A stretch of 64,000 nucleotides of DNA from Parapusillimonas granuli (GCF_013416525.1 NZ_JACCEM010000001.1:310001-374000); one strand, 5' to 3'. Numbered from the stretch's first letter, positions 25,392 to 34,433 are shown. Program-made: numbers and translations. The notes: a model not told the origin generated them from the sequence alone.

Positions 25392-27604
25392 GGCGCCGCC
25401 TCTTGCGCCTTGGGCGCGGGCCTGCGCCGTCCTCCGACCAGGGCCCACAGGCTTTCGCGCAGCAGCAGCTTGACGCCGCGGACCGCGACGTGGGTCAGCT
25501 GCGCAGCGGCCGCCAGGGGCGTGTCGGGCTCGCCTTCGTTCCAGGGATCGGTCCAGATGTCCGCCCGCGCGAAGGTCATCTGGGAAAGCTCGACTTGTTG
25601 CGCCAGGGTGAGCTCGGTGAAGTGCAGCCCCAGGCGCTGGTCGGACACGAAGACCACGGTCACGGGGAAAATGGCTTCCACGGTGTCGCGGAATATCGAG
25701 ACCTGCAGGCGGTCGCCCACCTGGACCGGCAGGGCGGTCGGCAAGGAAATGCCCAGGCCGTCCTGCGAGAAGTCGCTGGTCTGGCATGCCACGCCATAGC
25801 CGCCCGGCAAGTGCAGGGTCGCCGTCAGCGAAGCGCCCACCCGCGGCGAACTGCGGATCTGGCGCCGTTCTCCGGCCACGGCGACGCTGGCGCTGCAGAT
25901 CACCACGTTGTGCAGCGTCCAGGCCATGTTGATCAGGGCGGTGAACACGATGTCGCTGTCGTTCATGTTGTGCGCCACCTGCCAGGCGCCCACCGCCAGG
26001 CCGGCCAGATTGAGCACCAGCAAAATGATGTAGGGGCGGGATAGCCGCCAATCGAAGTAGGACTCCTGGATGGTCCCGCCTTTCGCCGTCACGTTGAAGG
26101 TCGCGCTGTCGGGAGCGATCAGGGTCGCCAGCGTGGGACGCGCAATATACCAGGCCAGCACCGATTCATAGACCTCGTTCCAGAACGAATGGCGGAACTT
26201 GCCTTGTATGCGCGACCCGGTGACATATGCATGGACGATGTGCGGCAGGACATAGGCCGCGATCATCAAGGCCGAGGCCTGGAATACGTGCGCGCCGAAA
26301 TACAGATAGGCCAGCGGCGCCGTCAGGAACACGAGCCTGGGCAGGCCATAGAAGAAGTGCAGGGCGGCGCTTGCATAGCAGATGCGCTGGCTCAGCGTCA
26401 GGCCCTTGCCGAAGAAAGGATTGTGCCGGCGGAAGATCTGCGCCATGCCGCGCGCCCAGCGTATGCGCTGCCCGATGTGGCGCGACAGGTTCTCGGTGGC
26501 CAGGCCGGCCGCCAGCGGAATGGCCAGATAGGCCGTGTTGTAGCCCGCGCGGTTCATCTTCAAGGCCGTGAGCGCGTCCTCGGTCACGCTTTCCACCGCC
26601 ATGCCGCCCACTTCCATCAGGGGCTCGCGCCGGATCACCGCGCAGGAGCCGCAGAAGAAGGTGGCGTTCCACAAATCATTGCCGTCCTGCGTCAGGCCAT
26701 AGAACAGGCGGCCCTCATTGGGCACCTTGCCGTAGACGCCCAAATTCTTTTCCAGGGGGTCGGGCGAGAAGAACACGTGAGGGGTCTGCAGCATCGCCAG
26801 CTTGCCGTCCTTCAGGAACCAGCCCACGCAGACCTGCAGGAACGAGCGTGTGGGCACGTGGTCGCAGTCGAAGACGGCGATGTATTCGCCCTGCGTCCTG
26901 GGCAGCGCGGCGTTGATGTTGCCGGCCTTGGCGTGCCGGTTGCCCGGGCGGGTCAGGTAGCCCACGCCGACGGACGCGCAGAACGCGCGGAATTCCTCGC
27001 GCCGGCCGTCGTCCAGCACATAGACGTTCAGCTTGTCCGCGGGCCAGTCCTGGGAAAGCGCCGCGAAGATCGTCTGGCGCACCACGCTCAATGGTTCGTT
27101 GTAGGTGGGGATGTAGATGTCGACGGACGGCCAGGACTGGATGTCCGGCGGCATCAGCGCGGGCTTGCGCTGCAGGGGCCAGGCGGACTGGAAATAGCTG
27201 AACAGCAGCACCAGCAGCGCATAGATTTCAGCCAGCAGCAGGCCGTAGCCGAAGGCCATGTCCAGCCAGGTCTCGAAACCCAGGGTGGTGGTGATGCGCC
27301 AGTACATATAGCGCAGCGACGCCACGACCGAGATGACCACCATCACCAGGGTGGCGAGCCGCCCTTCGGACAGCCGGCCTATCGCCATGGCCAGCGCGAA
27401 CGAGGTGAGCGCGAACAGCACCTGGAAACCGAGGTCCAGAGGGGTGGTCACCACCGCAATGAACAGCAGGGCGGACAGCAGCAGCGTCAGGATGCGGACG
27501 GGCCGGTAATCCCATAAAGACAGGCCCGCCAGCCATTCGGAGAATCTGTTGGCGGGCTTTTCCATCCCGGAGCCTGTGGTGCTGGATGCTTGCGGACTGG
27601 CCAA
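25388..27604 (-). CDS. bcsA: Cellulose synthase catalytic subunit BcsA (first copy, with BcsD/BcsP module)
   Basis: 738 aa. The start is TTG at 27604, supported by AGAGGTG a few bases upstream; an ATG at 27565 would trim 13 residues but has only a weak ribosome site. It lacks the long N-terminal extension of the other BcsA. Catalytic motifs: DDG 198-200, DCD 246-248, TED 341-343, QRIRW 379-383. PilZ domain: RSSPR 584-588 and DFSQDG 611-616, so c-di-GMP activation is expected. It is preceded by bcsD-bcsP-bcsQ and followed by overlapping bcsB. Confidence 0.97.
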   Translation of the reverse strand: MASPQASSTTGSGMEKPANRFSEWLAGLSLWDYRPVRILTLLLSALLFIAVVTTPLDLGFQVLFALTSFALAMAIGRLSEGRLATLVMVVISVVASLRYMYWRITTTLGFETWLDMAFGYGLLLAEIYALLVLLFSYFQSAWPLQRKPALMPPDIQSWPSVDIYIPTYNEPLSVVRQTIFAALSQDWPADKLNVYVLDDGRREEFRAFCASVGVGYLTRPGNRHAKAGNINAALPRTQGEYIAVFDCDHVPTRSFLQVCVGWFLKDGKLAMLQTPHVFFSPDPLEKNLGVYGKVPNEGRLFYGLTQDGNDLWNATFFCGSCAVIRREPLMEVGGMAVESVTEDALTALKMNRAGYNTAYLAIPLAAGLATENLSRHIGQRIRWARGMAQIFRRHNPFFGKGLTLSQRICYASAALHFFYGLPRLVFLTAPLAYLYFGAHVFQASALMIAAYVLPHIVHAYVTGSRIQGKFRHSFWNEVYESVLAWYIARPTLATLIAPDSATFNVTAKGGTIQESYFDWRLSRPYIILLVLNLAGLAVGAWQVAHNMNDSDIVFTALINMAWTLHNVVICSASVAVAGERRQIRSSPRVGASLTATLHLPGGYGVACQTSDFSQDGLGISLPTALPVQVGDRLQVSIFRDTVEAIFPVTVVFVSDQRLGLHFTELTLAQQVELSQMTFARADIWTDPWNEGEPDTPLAAAAQLTHVAVRGVKLLLRESLWALVGGRRRPAPKAQEAAP

Positions 27605-27619
27605 GAGACACCTCTTCAG

Positions 27620-28378
27620 TCAGGAATCGAGCCGTTGCGCGACCCATTGCGCGCAGGCCGTGAGATCGCGCGCGCTGACGCTGTGCGGGCGATACTGGAA
27701 AATGTTCTGGCCGTAGGCCAGGGCTTCGCTCAAGGATTGGTCCAGATGCACCAGCCCCGCCATACGGTCGGGGAACGTGGTGCGCAGCACTTGGGTGATG
27801 TCCCTGCCCAGTTGCTGACTCTGGTCCACCTGATTGATGACGAAGCCGCAATCGAAAAAGCCCGGCCGTCCTTCGCAATACGTGGAGATCAGTCCGCTCA
27901 GCTGAGGCAGCGTGGCGTAGGAGCCCGCATCCGGCAGCACGACGGCGAGCGCCAGCGACGCCGCGGTCAAGGCCTGGGTCATGTACGCCGACGGGCCCGG
28001 CGGGGTGTCGATGACGACGATCACGTCGCGGCCCAGGTCCAGGTCGCGCAGGTGGCCGGCGAGCCAGCCGGCGTCTTCGCGCAGCACCGCCTCGAAAGCC
28101 TGTCTTTCGGGTTCGCTGCACTCGCCGTAGGGAATCAGCGCCACGCCCGACGCGGTCGGAAGCATGAGCTCGCGCCAGGCGGATGCGTCTTGCGGCGCCC
28201 GCACCAGCCCCGGCGACGACTGCGGCTCCAGCGTGAAGTGATAGCGCAGCCCGTTCTGGGGATCGAGGTCGATGGCGAGCACCTTGTTGCCCTGCTGATG
28301 CAGGGCCGCCGCAAGATTGGCGCTTATCGTGCTTTTACCCACGCCTCCTTTTGCGGAAACGACCGATACGACTTTCAT
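27620..28378 (-). CDS. bcsQ: BcsQ/WssJ-like MinD-family ATPase (first copy)
   Basis: 252 aa with a canonical deviant Walker A motif KGGVGKST (10-17) and Walker B-like VIVVIDTPPG. MinD/ParA-type ATPases in cellulose operons help place or regulate the synthase. In contrast to the second BcsQ (2217-2930), this loop keeps both lysines and should bind and hydrolyse ATP. The ATG at 28378 overlaps the bcsP stop (ATGA), and the gene ends 15 bp before bcsA. Confidence 0.93.
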   Translation of the reverse strand: MKVVSVVSAKGGVGKSTISANLAAALHQQGNKVLAIDLDPQNGLRYHFTLEPQSSPGLVRAPQDASAWRELMLPTASGVALIPYGECSEPERQAFEAVLREDAGWLAGHLRDLDLGRDVIVVIDTPPGPSAYMTQALTAASLALAVVLPDAGSYATLPQLSGLISTYCEGRPGFFDCGFVINQVDQSQQLGRDITQVLRTTFPDRMAGLVHLDQSLSEALAYGQNIFQYRPHSVSARDLTACAQWVAQRLDS

Positions 28379-28740
28379 GACCGACGCAATCTTTGAAAGA
28401 TGGATGCCATGCCGGCGGGAGCGGGTTGTTGCCCGCCCGGCGTGTCCGCCGCCTTCTCGGCCGGGGCGGGCTCCGGTTCCTGCCTGAGCCTACGGAAGAC
28501 GTCCTGCAGCGTGCCGCCCTGTGGCGGCGCCACGGGCTTTTCGGCGGCGGGGGCTTCCCGGAGCGTGATCCGGTGATTCGGTTCGCGCGCCGCCGGCGTC
28601 TGCAACGGAATCTGCTCCAGCATGGGCCAGCGCGCGCGCGACGCATCCTGGCGGTCGTGATCGATGATTTCTCGATATTGTTCCGCGGCATTGCCGCCAA
28701 AAGATCTGAATAATTTGGCGATATCGCTCGAACCAGTCAT
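28375..28740 (-). CDS. bcsP: BcsP, proline-rich protein with a BcsR-like N-terminus
   Basis: 121 aa, no signal peptide or membrane helix. Residues 5-46 (SDIAKLFRSF, Y22, RWPML 37-41) match the BcsP family and also the BcsR pattern: DIA, a Tyr 15 residues before RWP(L/M)L. The remainder is Pro/Ala/Glu-rich and probably disordered, with two FxRLR motifs: VFRRLR (about 82-87) and IFQRLRR near the C-terminus. It overlaps bcsQ as BcsR overlaps the other bcsQ. BcsP occurs with BcsD in beta/gammaproteobacteria and may be the BcsD partner, as BcsH is in Komagataeibacter; that is inference. Confidence 0.8.
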   Translation of the reverse strand: MTGSSDIAKLFRSFGGNAAEQYREIIDHDRQDASRARWPMLEQIPLQTPAAREPNHRITLREAPAAEKPVAPPQGGTLQDVFRRLRQEPEPAPAEKAADTPGGQQPAPAGMASIFQRLRRS

Positions 28741-28768
28741 TTTCCTATTCCTTTAGCATCGACGGGCA

Positions 28769-29224
28769 TCAACGCCCCAGCCGATAAACAAGTCCGCCGT
28801 ATGGGTCCGCGGCGCCTTCCTGCCTGACTTGCAGCTCGCTGCCCGCGCCCAGCATCGTGAACCATTCCTGGTACACGCCTTCCAGAAAACCGGCGGCCCA
28901 GGCCATGGCCGGTTCGCCCAGCGTGGCCCGCAGCGGCGCCAGGCTGTGCTCGATGGCGATGTGCTCGCTGCGTTCCTGGAACGCGACGATGCCCCAGCCC
29001 AGGCGCGACCAATGCTCGTTGGCGGCGTCTTCCATTTGCTGCAGCGAGTCGCAGGCCGGCAAGGGCAGGTCGCGCCCCGCGCGCACGCCGGCGCCGCGGG
29101 CCAGGCCGCGCATGTCTTCGCTGCTGACGTGGCTCAACAATTCCTGGGCGAACGGCCTGAGGAAGAAAGCCCACGCCGCATCGTGCAGGCGACCGCTCAG
29201 ATATTCGGAAAACTTGTCATGCAT
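28769..29224 (-). CDS. bcsD: BcsD, cellulose synthase subunit D
   Basis: 151 aa from the ATG at 29224, supported by AAGGGG seven bases upstream; a GTG at 29266 would add 14 residues that overlap the galU end. The size (Komagataeibacter BcsD 156 aa) and blocks such as WAFFLRPFAQEL and GFLEGVYQEWF fit the family. BcsD forms ring-like octamers that help arrange synthases in lines and order the cellulose. No signal peptide is seen. It lies 38 bp after galU and 28 bp before bcsP, and marks the operon as Acetobacter-like (class I). Confidence 0.88.
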   Translation of the reverse strand: MHDKFSEYLSGRLHDAAWAFFLRPFAQELLSHVSSEDMRGLARGAGVRAGRDLPLPACDSLQQMEDAANEHWSRLGWGIVAFQERSEHIAIEHSLAPLRATLGEPAMAWAAGFLEGVYQEWFTMLGAGSELQVRQEGAADPYGGLVYRLGR

Positions 29225-29262
29225 GCAATACCCCTTCCGTTTATTTAATGCGTGTGATGCGC

Positions 29263-30099
29263 TCACGCCACCAGACCGTGATACTTGCGCCCGAGTTCCA
29301 CCGTGGCGCTGAAGAATCCTTCTTTGCTGCCGCAGTCGTAGCGCACGCCGTCGTACTTACAGCCATAGACCGCCTGCCGCGCCAGCAGCCTGGCGATGCC
29401 GTCGGTCAGCTGGATTTCCCCGCCCACGCCGGCGGGCGTCGAGCGCAGGCATTCAAAGATTTCCGGCTCGAGGACATAGCGGCCGACCACGGCCTGCGTG
29501 CTGGGCGCCTCGGCCGGCGCCGGCTTTTCGACGATCGCGTCCACCCGCATGCAGCGCTTGTCCAGCTCCGAGCCCGACACGATGCCGTATTTGGCCGTGT
29601 GTTCGCGCTTGACCGACTGCAAGGCCAGGACGCTGCCGTCGTGGCGATGCGCCGCTTCCACCAGCTGCCGGGTGGCGGAAATGTCCGAATCGATGAGATC
29701 GTCGGCCAGCAGCACGGCGAAGGGCTCGTTGCCGACGATGGGCGCCGCGCATAGGATCGCGTGCCCCAGCCCCAGCGGAACCGCCTGCCGGGTATAGACG
29801 CACGTGACGGAAGCGGGAATGATGTTCTTCACCGTTTCGAGCAAGGCATGCTTGTCTTTCGCCGCCAATTCGATTTCCAGTTCCGGCAGGCGGTCGAAAT
29901 GGTCTTCTATGGAACGCTTGTGGCGGCCGGTCACGAAAACCAGTTCGGTAATGCCCGCGGCGACGGCCTCTTCGACCGCGTATTGGATCAAAGGCTTGTC
30001 GACGATGGGCAGCATCTCCTTGGGCATGGCCTTGGTAGCCGGTAGAAAACGTGTGCCCAGACCGGCCACGGGGAATACTGCCTTGCGTATTGGCTTCAT
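29263..30099 (-). CDS. galU: GalU, UTP-glucose-1-phosphate uridylyltransferase
   Basis: 278 aa from the ATG at 30099; the longer open frame upstream carries no GalU sequence. Nucleotidyltransferase signature at residues 5-23 with [22 protein letters not shown], the metal-binding region LLADDLI, and VEKP. It makes UDP-glucose from UTP and glucose-1-phosphate, the direct substrate of both BcsA proteins, and also feeds LPS and trehalose pathways. It is the first gene of the minus-strand run into bcsD with a 38-bp gap and no terminator, so it probably leads the cellulose operon. The ribosome site is weak. Confidence 0.94.
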   Translation of the reverse strand: MKPIRKAVFPVAGLGTRFLPATKAMPKEMLPIVDKPLIQYAVEEAVAAGITELVFVTGRHKRSIEDHFDRLPELEIELAAKDKHALLETVKNIIPASVTCVYTRQAVPLGLGHAILCAAPIVGNEPFAVLLADDLIDSDISATRQLVEAAHRHDGSVLALQSVKREHTAKYGIVSGSELDKRCMRVDAIVEKPAPAEAPSTQAVVGRYVLEPEIFECLRSTPAGVGGEIQLTDGIARLLARQAVYGCKYDGVRYDCGSKEGFFSATVELGRKYHGLVA

Positions 30100-30480
30100 T
30101 GTGATGTTGCTGACAAAGAGTGGCGAAAGTGGCAAAAGCGGCGAACGGCGGGCGCGAGCCATGGCAAGCCGCCGGCGTCGCCGGTGCTGTGGATGATGGT
30201 CTAGAACGTACGCCTTGACGGAGGGACTCACGTAAAAGCTCGCTACGGTGTGGCAAGGCGGAGCTACGGGCTTCCGGCCCGTATTCTTGAGGCATAACCT
30301 TGCGTCTTGACGGAACGCCTTGGGCCCTGCGGCCCATAGCGATCCTTGAGACGTGAAACTTTCACAGCTCAATTGTTACTGACTTGTTTCACTGCGGCTA
30401 ATTGTATCGGGAAATTTCAGCATTGGCTACATTTTCACGCGCCTGCAAACTAAACAGATACAACAAATGTCAACAAGCCC
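30100..30480 (-). promoter_or_regulatory. Long galU upstream region/leader with two hairpins and repeated TCAAG
   Basis: The 538-bp stretch between galU and the divergent aldehyde dehydrogenase has no gene. Toward galU it holds two perfect 6-bp stems: TGGGCC/GGCCCA (30321-30336, loop CTGC) and ACGGGC/GCCCGT (30266-30282, 5-base loop). Each lies near CTCAAG and is followed by CGTCAAG; TCAAG occurs four times on the minus strand (30214-30218, 30286-30290, 30306-30310, 30345-30349). A possible -10 TACAAT is at 30406-30401 with a poor -35. TTGACA is at 30473-30468 without a matching -10. No known riboswitch consensus was recognised. Confidence 0.45.
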
Positions 30481-30637
30481 ATCCACGGGGCGGCATGGAG
30501 GCGCCGAAAAAAAGAGGAACGGCGCGCCGGCATGCCGCCTGCCAGCCTACGGCGGCACGGGCGCTCCGTGCTATAAAGGAAGGTGGTTTTCCATCCCTTT
30601 CGCCGCAGCGCGCATTCCAATCAGAAGTGATACAAAA

Positions 30638-32065
30638 ATGTACGAGACACTAGCCTTATATATAGATGGTGAATTCCTGTCCGGCGACGGCCGGGATACC
30701 GAGGAAGTCACCAACCCCGCGACCCTGGAAGTCCTGGGCCGCCTGCCCCATGCCCGCAAGGCGGACCTGGACCGCGCGCTGGCCGCCGCGAACCGCGCCT
30801 TCGAAAGCTGGCGCAAGAGCTCGCCCATGCTGCGCTCCGAAATCCTGCGCAAGGCCGCCCAGCTGTCGCGCGACCGCGCCCAGGAAATCGGGCGCAACAT
30901 GACCATGGACCAGGGCAAGCCCCTGGCCGAGTCGGTGGGCGAAGTCATGTCTTGCGCCGACCACGCCGATTGGCACGCCGAAGAATGCCGCCGCATCTAC
31001 GGCCGTGTGATCCCGCCGCGCAGCCCCGAAGTGCGCCAGATGGTGCTGCGCGAGCCCATAGGCGTGTGCGCGGCATTCACGCCCTGGAACTTCCCCTACA
31101 ACCAGGCCATCCGCAAGATCTGCGCGGCGATCGGCGCGGGCTGCACCATCATCCTGAAAGGCCCCGAAGACGCGCCCAGCGCCGTCATGGCCATCGCCCG
31201 CATCTTCCACGATGCCGGCCTGCCTCCCGGCGTGCTCAACATCGTGTGGGGCGTGCCCAGCGAAATCTCAGACTACCTGATCCGCTCGCCCATCGTGCGC
31301 AAGGTGTCCTTCACCGGTTCGGTGCCGGTGGGCAAGCAACTGGCCGCGCTGGCCGGCGCCCACATGAAGCGCGTCACCATGGAGCTCGGCGGCCATTCGC
31401 CGGTGCTGGTCTTCGACGATGCCGACGTCGATCGCGCCGCCAAGCAATTGGCGCGCTTCAAGGTGCGCAACGCCGGGCAGGTGTGCGTCTCGCCCACCCG
31501 CTTCTACGTCCACGAGAAAATCTACGATCAGTTCCTCAGCAGCTTCATCGACACCCTCAAGTCCATCAAAGTCGGCGACGGCCTGGAACCCGACACGCAA
31601 ATGGGCCCGCTGGCCCATGCGCGGCGGGTGCCCACCATGGAAAAATTCGTGGACAACGCCCGCAGCCTGGGCGGCAAAGTCGTGCTGGGCGGCGAGCGCC
31701 TGGGCGAGAAAGGGCATTTCTTCTCGCCCACGGTGGTCACGGACCTGCCTGAAGACTCCATGCTCATGACCGAAGAACCCTTCGGCCCGATCGCGCCCGT
31801 GGTCCGGTTCAACGATACCGACGACGTCATCCGCCGGGCCAACTCCCTGCCGTTCGGCCTGTCGTCCTATGTGTTCACCAATTCGCTGCAAACCGCAACG
31901 AAGGTGTCCAACGGCATCGAGGCCGGCATGGTCAACATCAACCACTTCGGCAGCGCCCTGCCCGAAACCCCGTTCGGCGGCATCAAGGACAGCGGCATCG
32001 GCAGCGAAGGCGGCATGGAGACCTTCGACGGCTACCTCGTCACCAAGTTCGTCACGCATATCTGA
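30638..32065 (+). CDS. NAD(P)-dependent aldehyde dehydrogenase (succinate-semialdehyde dehydrogenase-like)
   Basis: 475 aa. The ATG at 30638 starts the standard aldehyde dehydrogenase N-terminus (YIDGEFLSG); the open frame further upstream is not family-like. Catalytic Cys283 in [11 protein letters not shown], general base Glu249 in MELGGHSP, and the oxyanion Asn151 in PWNFP. The GSVPVGK and [10 protein letters not shown] blocks are also present. It oxidises an aldehyde to the acid. The closest look is to the GabD/AldA-type group, but the substrate cannot be read from sequence. It is followed, 105 bp later, by an acyl-CoA ligase. Confidence 0.88.
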   Translation: MYETLALYIDGEFLSGDGRDTEEVTNPATLEVLGRLPHARKADLDRALAAANRAFESWRKSSPMLRSEILRKAAQLSRDRAQEIGRNMTMDQGKPLAESVGEVMSCADHADWHAEECRRIYGRVIPPRSPEVRQMVLREPIGVCAAFTPWNFPYNQAIRKICAAIGAGCTIILKGPEDAPSAVMAIARIFHDAGLPPGVLNIVWGVPSEISDYLIRSPIVRKVSFTGSVPVGKQLAALAGAHMKRVTMELGGHSPVLVFDDADVDRAAKQLARFKVRNAGQVCVSPTRFYVHEKIYDQFLSSFIDTLKSIKVGDGLEPDTQMGPLAHARRVPTMEKFVDNARSLGGKVVLGGERLGEKGHFFSPTVVTDLPEDSMLMTEEPFGPIAPVVRFNDTDDVIRRANSLPFGLSSYVFTNSLQTATKVSNGIEAGMVNINHFGSALPETPFGGIKDSGIGSEGGMETFDGYLVTKFVTHI

Positions 32066-32080
32066 GCGCGTGGCGCTTGC

Positions 32081-32104
32081 GGGGGCCGGGCACGCCCGGC
32101 CCCC
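32081..32104 (+). other. Perfect 11-bp GC-only inverted repeat
   Basis: GGGGGCCGGGC (32081-32091) and its complement GCCCGGCCCCC (32094-32104) surround a two-base centre, between the aldehyde dehydrogenase and fadD genes. It would form a very stable hairpin but has no T-run after it, so it is not a standard intrinsic terminator. It may pause transcription or set mRNA ends. Confidence 0.55.
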
Positions 32105-32170
32105 GGCGCGTTCATGCCGGGCGAATGCTACGATGGGGCGGTAGACACAGGCTCACAGGAGACGACGACC

Positions 32171-33835
32171 ATGGAGCGCATCTGGCTCGATCAATACCCG
32201 CCTGGCGTGCCCGCCGACATCACCGAAGACGCGGCCGGCTATGATTCCCTGCTGGCCGTGGTCGAGGAAAGCTGCCAGCGATACGCGCGGAATGTCGCCT
32301 ACATCAGCATGGGCTCGGAACTGACCTACGCCGAGGTCGACGCCCATTCCCGCAGGTTCGCGGCCTGGCTGCAGTCGGTCGGCGTCGGCAAGGGCGACCG
32401 CGTCGCCATCATGATGCCCAATCTGCTGCAGTACCCCATATGCCTGTTCGGCGTCCTGCGCGCCGGCGCGGCGGCGGTGGGCATCAACCCGCTGTTCACG
32501 GCCAGCGAGCTCCAACACCAGCTGGCGGATTCGGGCGCCGAAACCATCGTCATCGCCGAGAACTTCGCCCACACCTTGCAGAAGGCGCTGCCGGAACTGT
32601 CGCTCCGGCACATCGTCGTCACCAGCGTCGGCGACATGCTCGGCTCCGTCAAGGGCGCCGTCATCGACCTGGTGGTCAGACGTGTCAAGAAGCTGGTGCC
32701 GGCATACGAGCTGCCCGGCGCCCTGCGGCTCAGGCAAGCCCTGTCGCTGGGCCGCGACGCCGGCTACACCCGGCCGCGCATGGAGCACGACGATCTTGCG
32801 CTGCTGCAATACACTGGCGGCACCACCGGCGTATCGAAAGCCGCCATGCTGTCGCACGGCAACATGGTGTCCAACCTGTGCCAGGCTTACGCCTGGCTGC
32901 AGCCCTATGTAAACGGCGAGCAGGAATGCATCGTCACCGCCCTGCCGCTGTACCACATCTTCGCGCTCACGGCCAACTGCCTGGCCTTCTTCAGGCTGGG
33001 CGCGCGCAATCTGCTGATCTTGAACGCGCGTGACATCCCCGGCCTGGTCAAGAGCATGTCGCAGACGCGCTTCACGGCGATCACCGGCGTCAACACGCTG
33101 TTCAACGCCTTGCTGCACCATCCCGGTTTCGCGAAGCTGGACTTCAGCGCCCTGCACATCTCCCTGGGCGGCGGGATGGCGGTGCAGGAAACTGTGGCGC
33201 AACGCTGGCTGGAGGTCACCGGCACACCGCTGGCGCAGGCCTACGGCCTGACGGAGACCTCTCCCGCCGTCTGCATCAACCCGCTGGACAAGCGCAGCTT
33301 CACGGGCTCCATCGGCCTGCCGGTGCCTTCCACTGACATCTCCATACGCGACCACGAAGGCCGCGAGGTGCCGCTGGGCGAAAACGGCGAGATCTGCGTG
33401 CGCGGCCCCCAGGTCACGCGGGGCTATTGGAAGCGGCCCGACGAAACCCAGGCCGTGCTCGGCGCCGACGGCTTTCTTCGAACGGGCGACATCGGCTGCG
33501 TGGACGAGGAAGGCTACCTGTACATACGCGACCGCAAGAAGGACATGATCCTGGTATCGGGCTTCAACGTGTACCCCAACGAAGTCGAGGCCGTGGCGGT
33601 GCAGCACCCCGACGTCCTGGAAGCCGCCGCCATCGGCATACCCGACGAGCACTCGGGCGAAGTCGTGAAGCTGTTCGTCATCCGCAAGAACGACCGCGTG
33701 ACCGAGAAAGAGCTCATCGACTTCTGCCGCGGCAAGCTCACCGGCTACAAAGTGCCGCGCCACGTGGAGTTCCGCAAGGACCTGCCGCGCAGCAACGTGG
33801 GCAAGGTGCTGCGCCGGGCGCTGAAGGAAGGATGA
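32171..33835 (+). CDS. fadD: Long-chain fatty acid-CoA ligase (FadD-like)
   Basis: 554 aa. The ATG at 32171 is preceded by AGGAGA and begins MERIWLDQYPPGVPADI, the usual FadD start. AMP-binding enzyme motifs: YTGGTTGVSKAA (P-loop), YGLTETSP, GYWKRPDET, TGDIGCVDEEGY, DRKKDMI and the C-terminal catalytic lysine in RSNVGKVLRR. It activates fatty acids to acyl-CoA with ATP at the cytoplasmic membrane, starting beta-oxidation. It ends in a terminator-like hairpin facing the convergent ribosomal operon. Confidence 0.92.
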   Translation: MERIWLDQYPPGVPADITEDAAGYDSLLAVVEESCQRYARNVAYISMGSELTYAEVDAHSRRFAAWLQSVGVGKGDRVAIMMPNLLQYPICLFGVLRAGAAAVGINPLFTASELQHQLADSGAETIVIAENFAHTLQKALPELSLRHIVVTSVGDMLGSVKGAVIDLVVRRVKKLVPAYELPGALRLRQALSLGRDAGYTRPRMEHDDLALLQYTGGTTGVSKAAMLSHGNMVSNLCQAYAWLQPYVNGEQECIVTALPLYHIFALTANCLAFFRLGARNLLILNARDIPGLVKSMSQTRFTAITGVNTLFNALLHHPGFAKLDFSALHISLGGGMAVQETVAQRWLEVTGTPLAQAYGLTETSPAVCINPLDKRSFTGSIGLPVPSTDISIRDHEGREVPLGENGEICVRGPQVTRGYWKRPDETQAVLGADGFLRTGDIGCVDEEGYLYIRDRKKDMILVSGFNVYPNEVEAVAVQHPDVLEAAAIGIPDEHSGEVVKLFVIRKNDRVTEKELIDFCRGKLTGYKVPRHVEFRKDLPRSNVGKVLRRALKEG

Positions 33836-33875
33836 AACCCAGGGGCGGGGCCCCATGACGGCAAGCCCGAACGGC

Positions 33876-33915
33876 ACTGGGGCCAGCGCCCTTTTACAGG
33901 CCTGGCCCCAGTTTT
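33876..33915 (+). terminator. Intrinsic terminator of fadD
   Basis: ACTGGGGCCAG (33876-33886) pairs perfectly with CTGGCCCCAGT (33902-33912), loop 15 bases, followed by a short T-run. The T-run is only on the plus strand, so it mainly ends fadD transcription, between convergent fadD and rpsQ. Confidence 0.75.
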
Positions 33916-33958
33916 CCACACCAGCCCAGGCCCCGCGAGGCCTGGACCCATGGCGCGA

Positions 33959-34240
33959 TCAGATCACGCGAGCGGCTTCCAGCAAGCGCACGACGGTCCA
34001 CGCCTTGTCGCGGGAGATCGGACGACCCTCCGCGATTTCGACCGTGTCGCCTTCGTTGTACTGGTTGTTCTCGTCATGCGCCTTGTACTTGTTGGAGCGC
34101 ACGATGATCTTGCCGAAAATGGGATGCTTGACGCGGCGCTCGACGCGGACCACGACAGTCTTGTCCATTTTGTTGCTCACAACCTGGCCAATCAGAGTAC
34201 GCTGGCGCTTTGCCGGTTGAGTGTTTTGAGTTTCGCTCAT
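33959..34240 (-). CDS. rpsQ: 30S ribosomal protein S17
   Basis: 93 aa. Typical S17: [22 protein letters not shown], with the OB-fold and the segment KYKAHDENN. Binds 16S rRNA in the 30S body. It is the last gene of this ribosomal run; rplN, which normally follows, is not here. It starts 1 bp after the rpmC stop. Confidence 0.97.
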   Translation of the reverse strand: MSETQNTQPAKRQRTLIGQVVSNKMDKTVVVRVERRVKHPIFGKIIVRSNKYKAHDENNQYNEGDTVEIAEGRPISRDKAWTVVRLLEAARVI

Positions 34241-34241
34241 T

Positions 34242-34433
34242 TTACTTTCCTGCGTTCTCAGTCATGATGGTGCGGATGCGCGCGATGTCGCGGCGGACCT
34301 TGCCGATCTGGCTGGTGTTGGAAAGCTGCTGGGTGGCACGCTGCATGCGCAGGTTGAATTGTGCCTTCAGCAGGCTCTCGAGCTCGGTCTGGAGCTCGGT
34401 GGCGTTCTTGGAACGGAGTTCGCTGGCTTTCAT
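34242..34433 (-). CDS. rpmC: 50S ribosomal protein L29
   Basis: 63 aa, all-helical L29 ([10 protein letters not shown] start, [11 protein letters not shown] core). Lies at the peptide exit tunnel and is part of the trigger factor/SRP docking site. In usual S10-operon order between rplP and rpsQ. Confidence 0.97.
   Translation of the reverse strand: MKASELRSKNATELQTELESLLKAQFNLRMQRATQQLSNTSQIGKVRRDIARIRTIMTENAGK

Noticed and set aside
23160-26051. A 963-codon reading of the first bcsB
   Set aside because: The upstream 220 codons are a shadow of bcsA. The GTG at 25391 begins the signal peptide and couples to the bcsA stop.
30100-30480. c-di-GMP riboswitch in the galU leader
   Set aside because: The hairpins do not fit the GEMM consensus that I know; no conserved receptor or tetraloop arrangement was seen.
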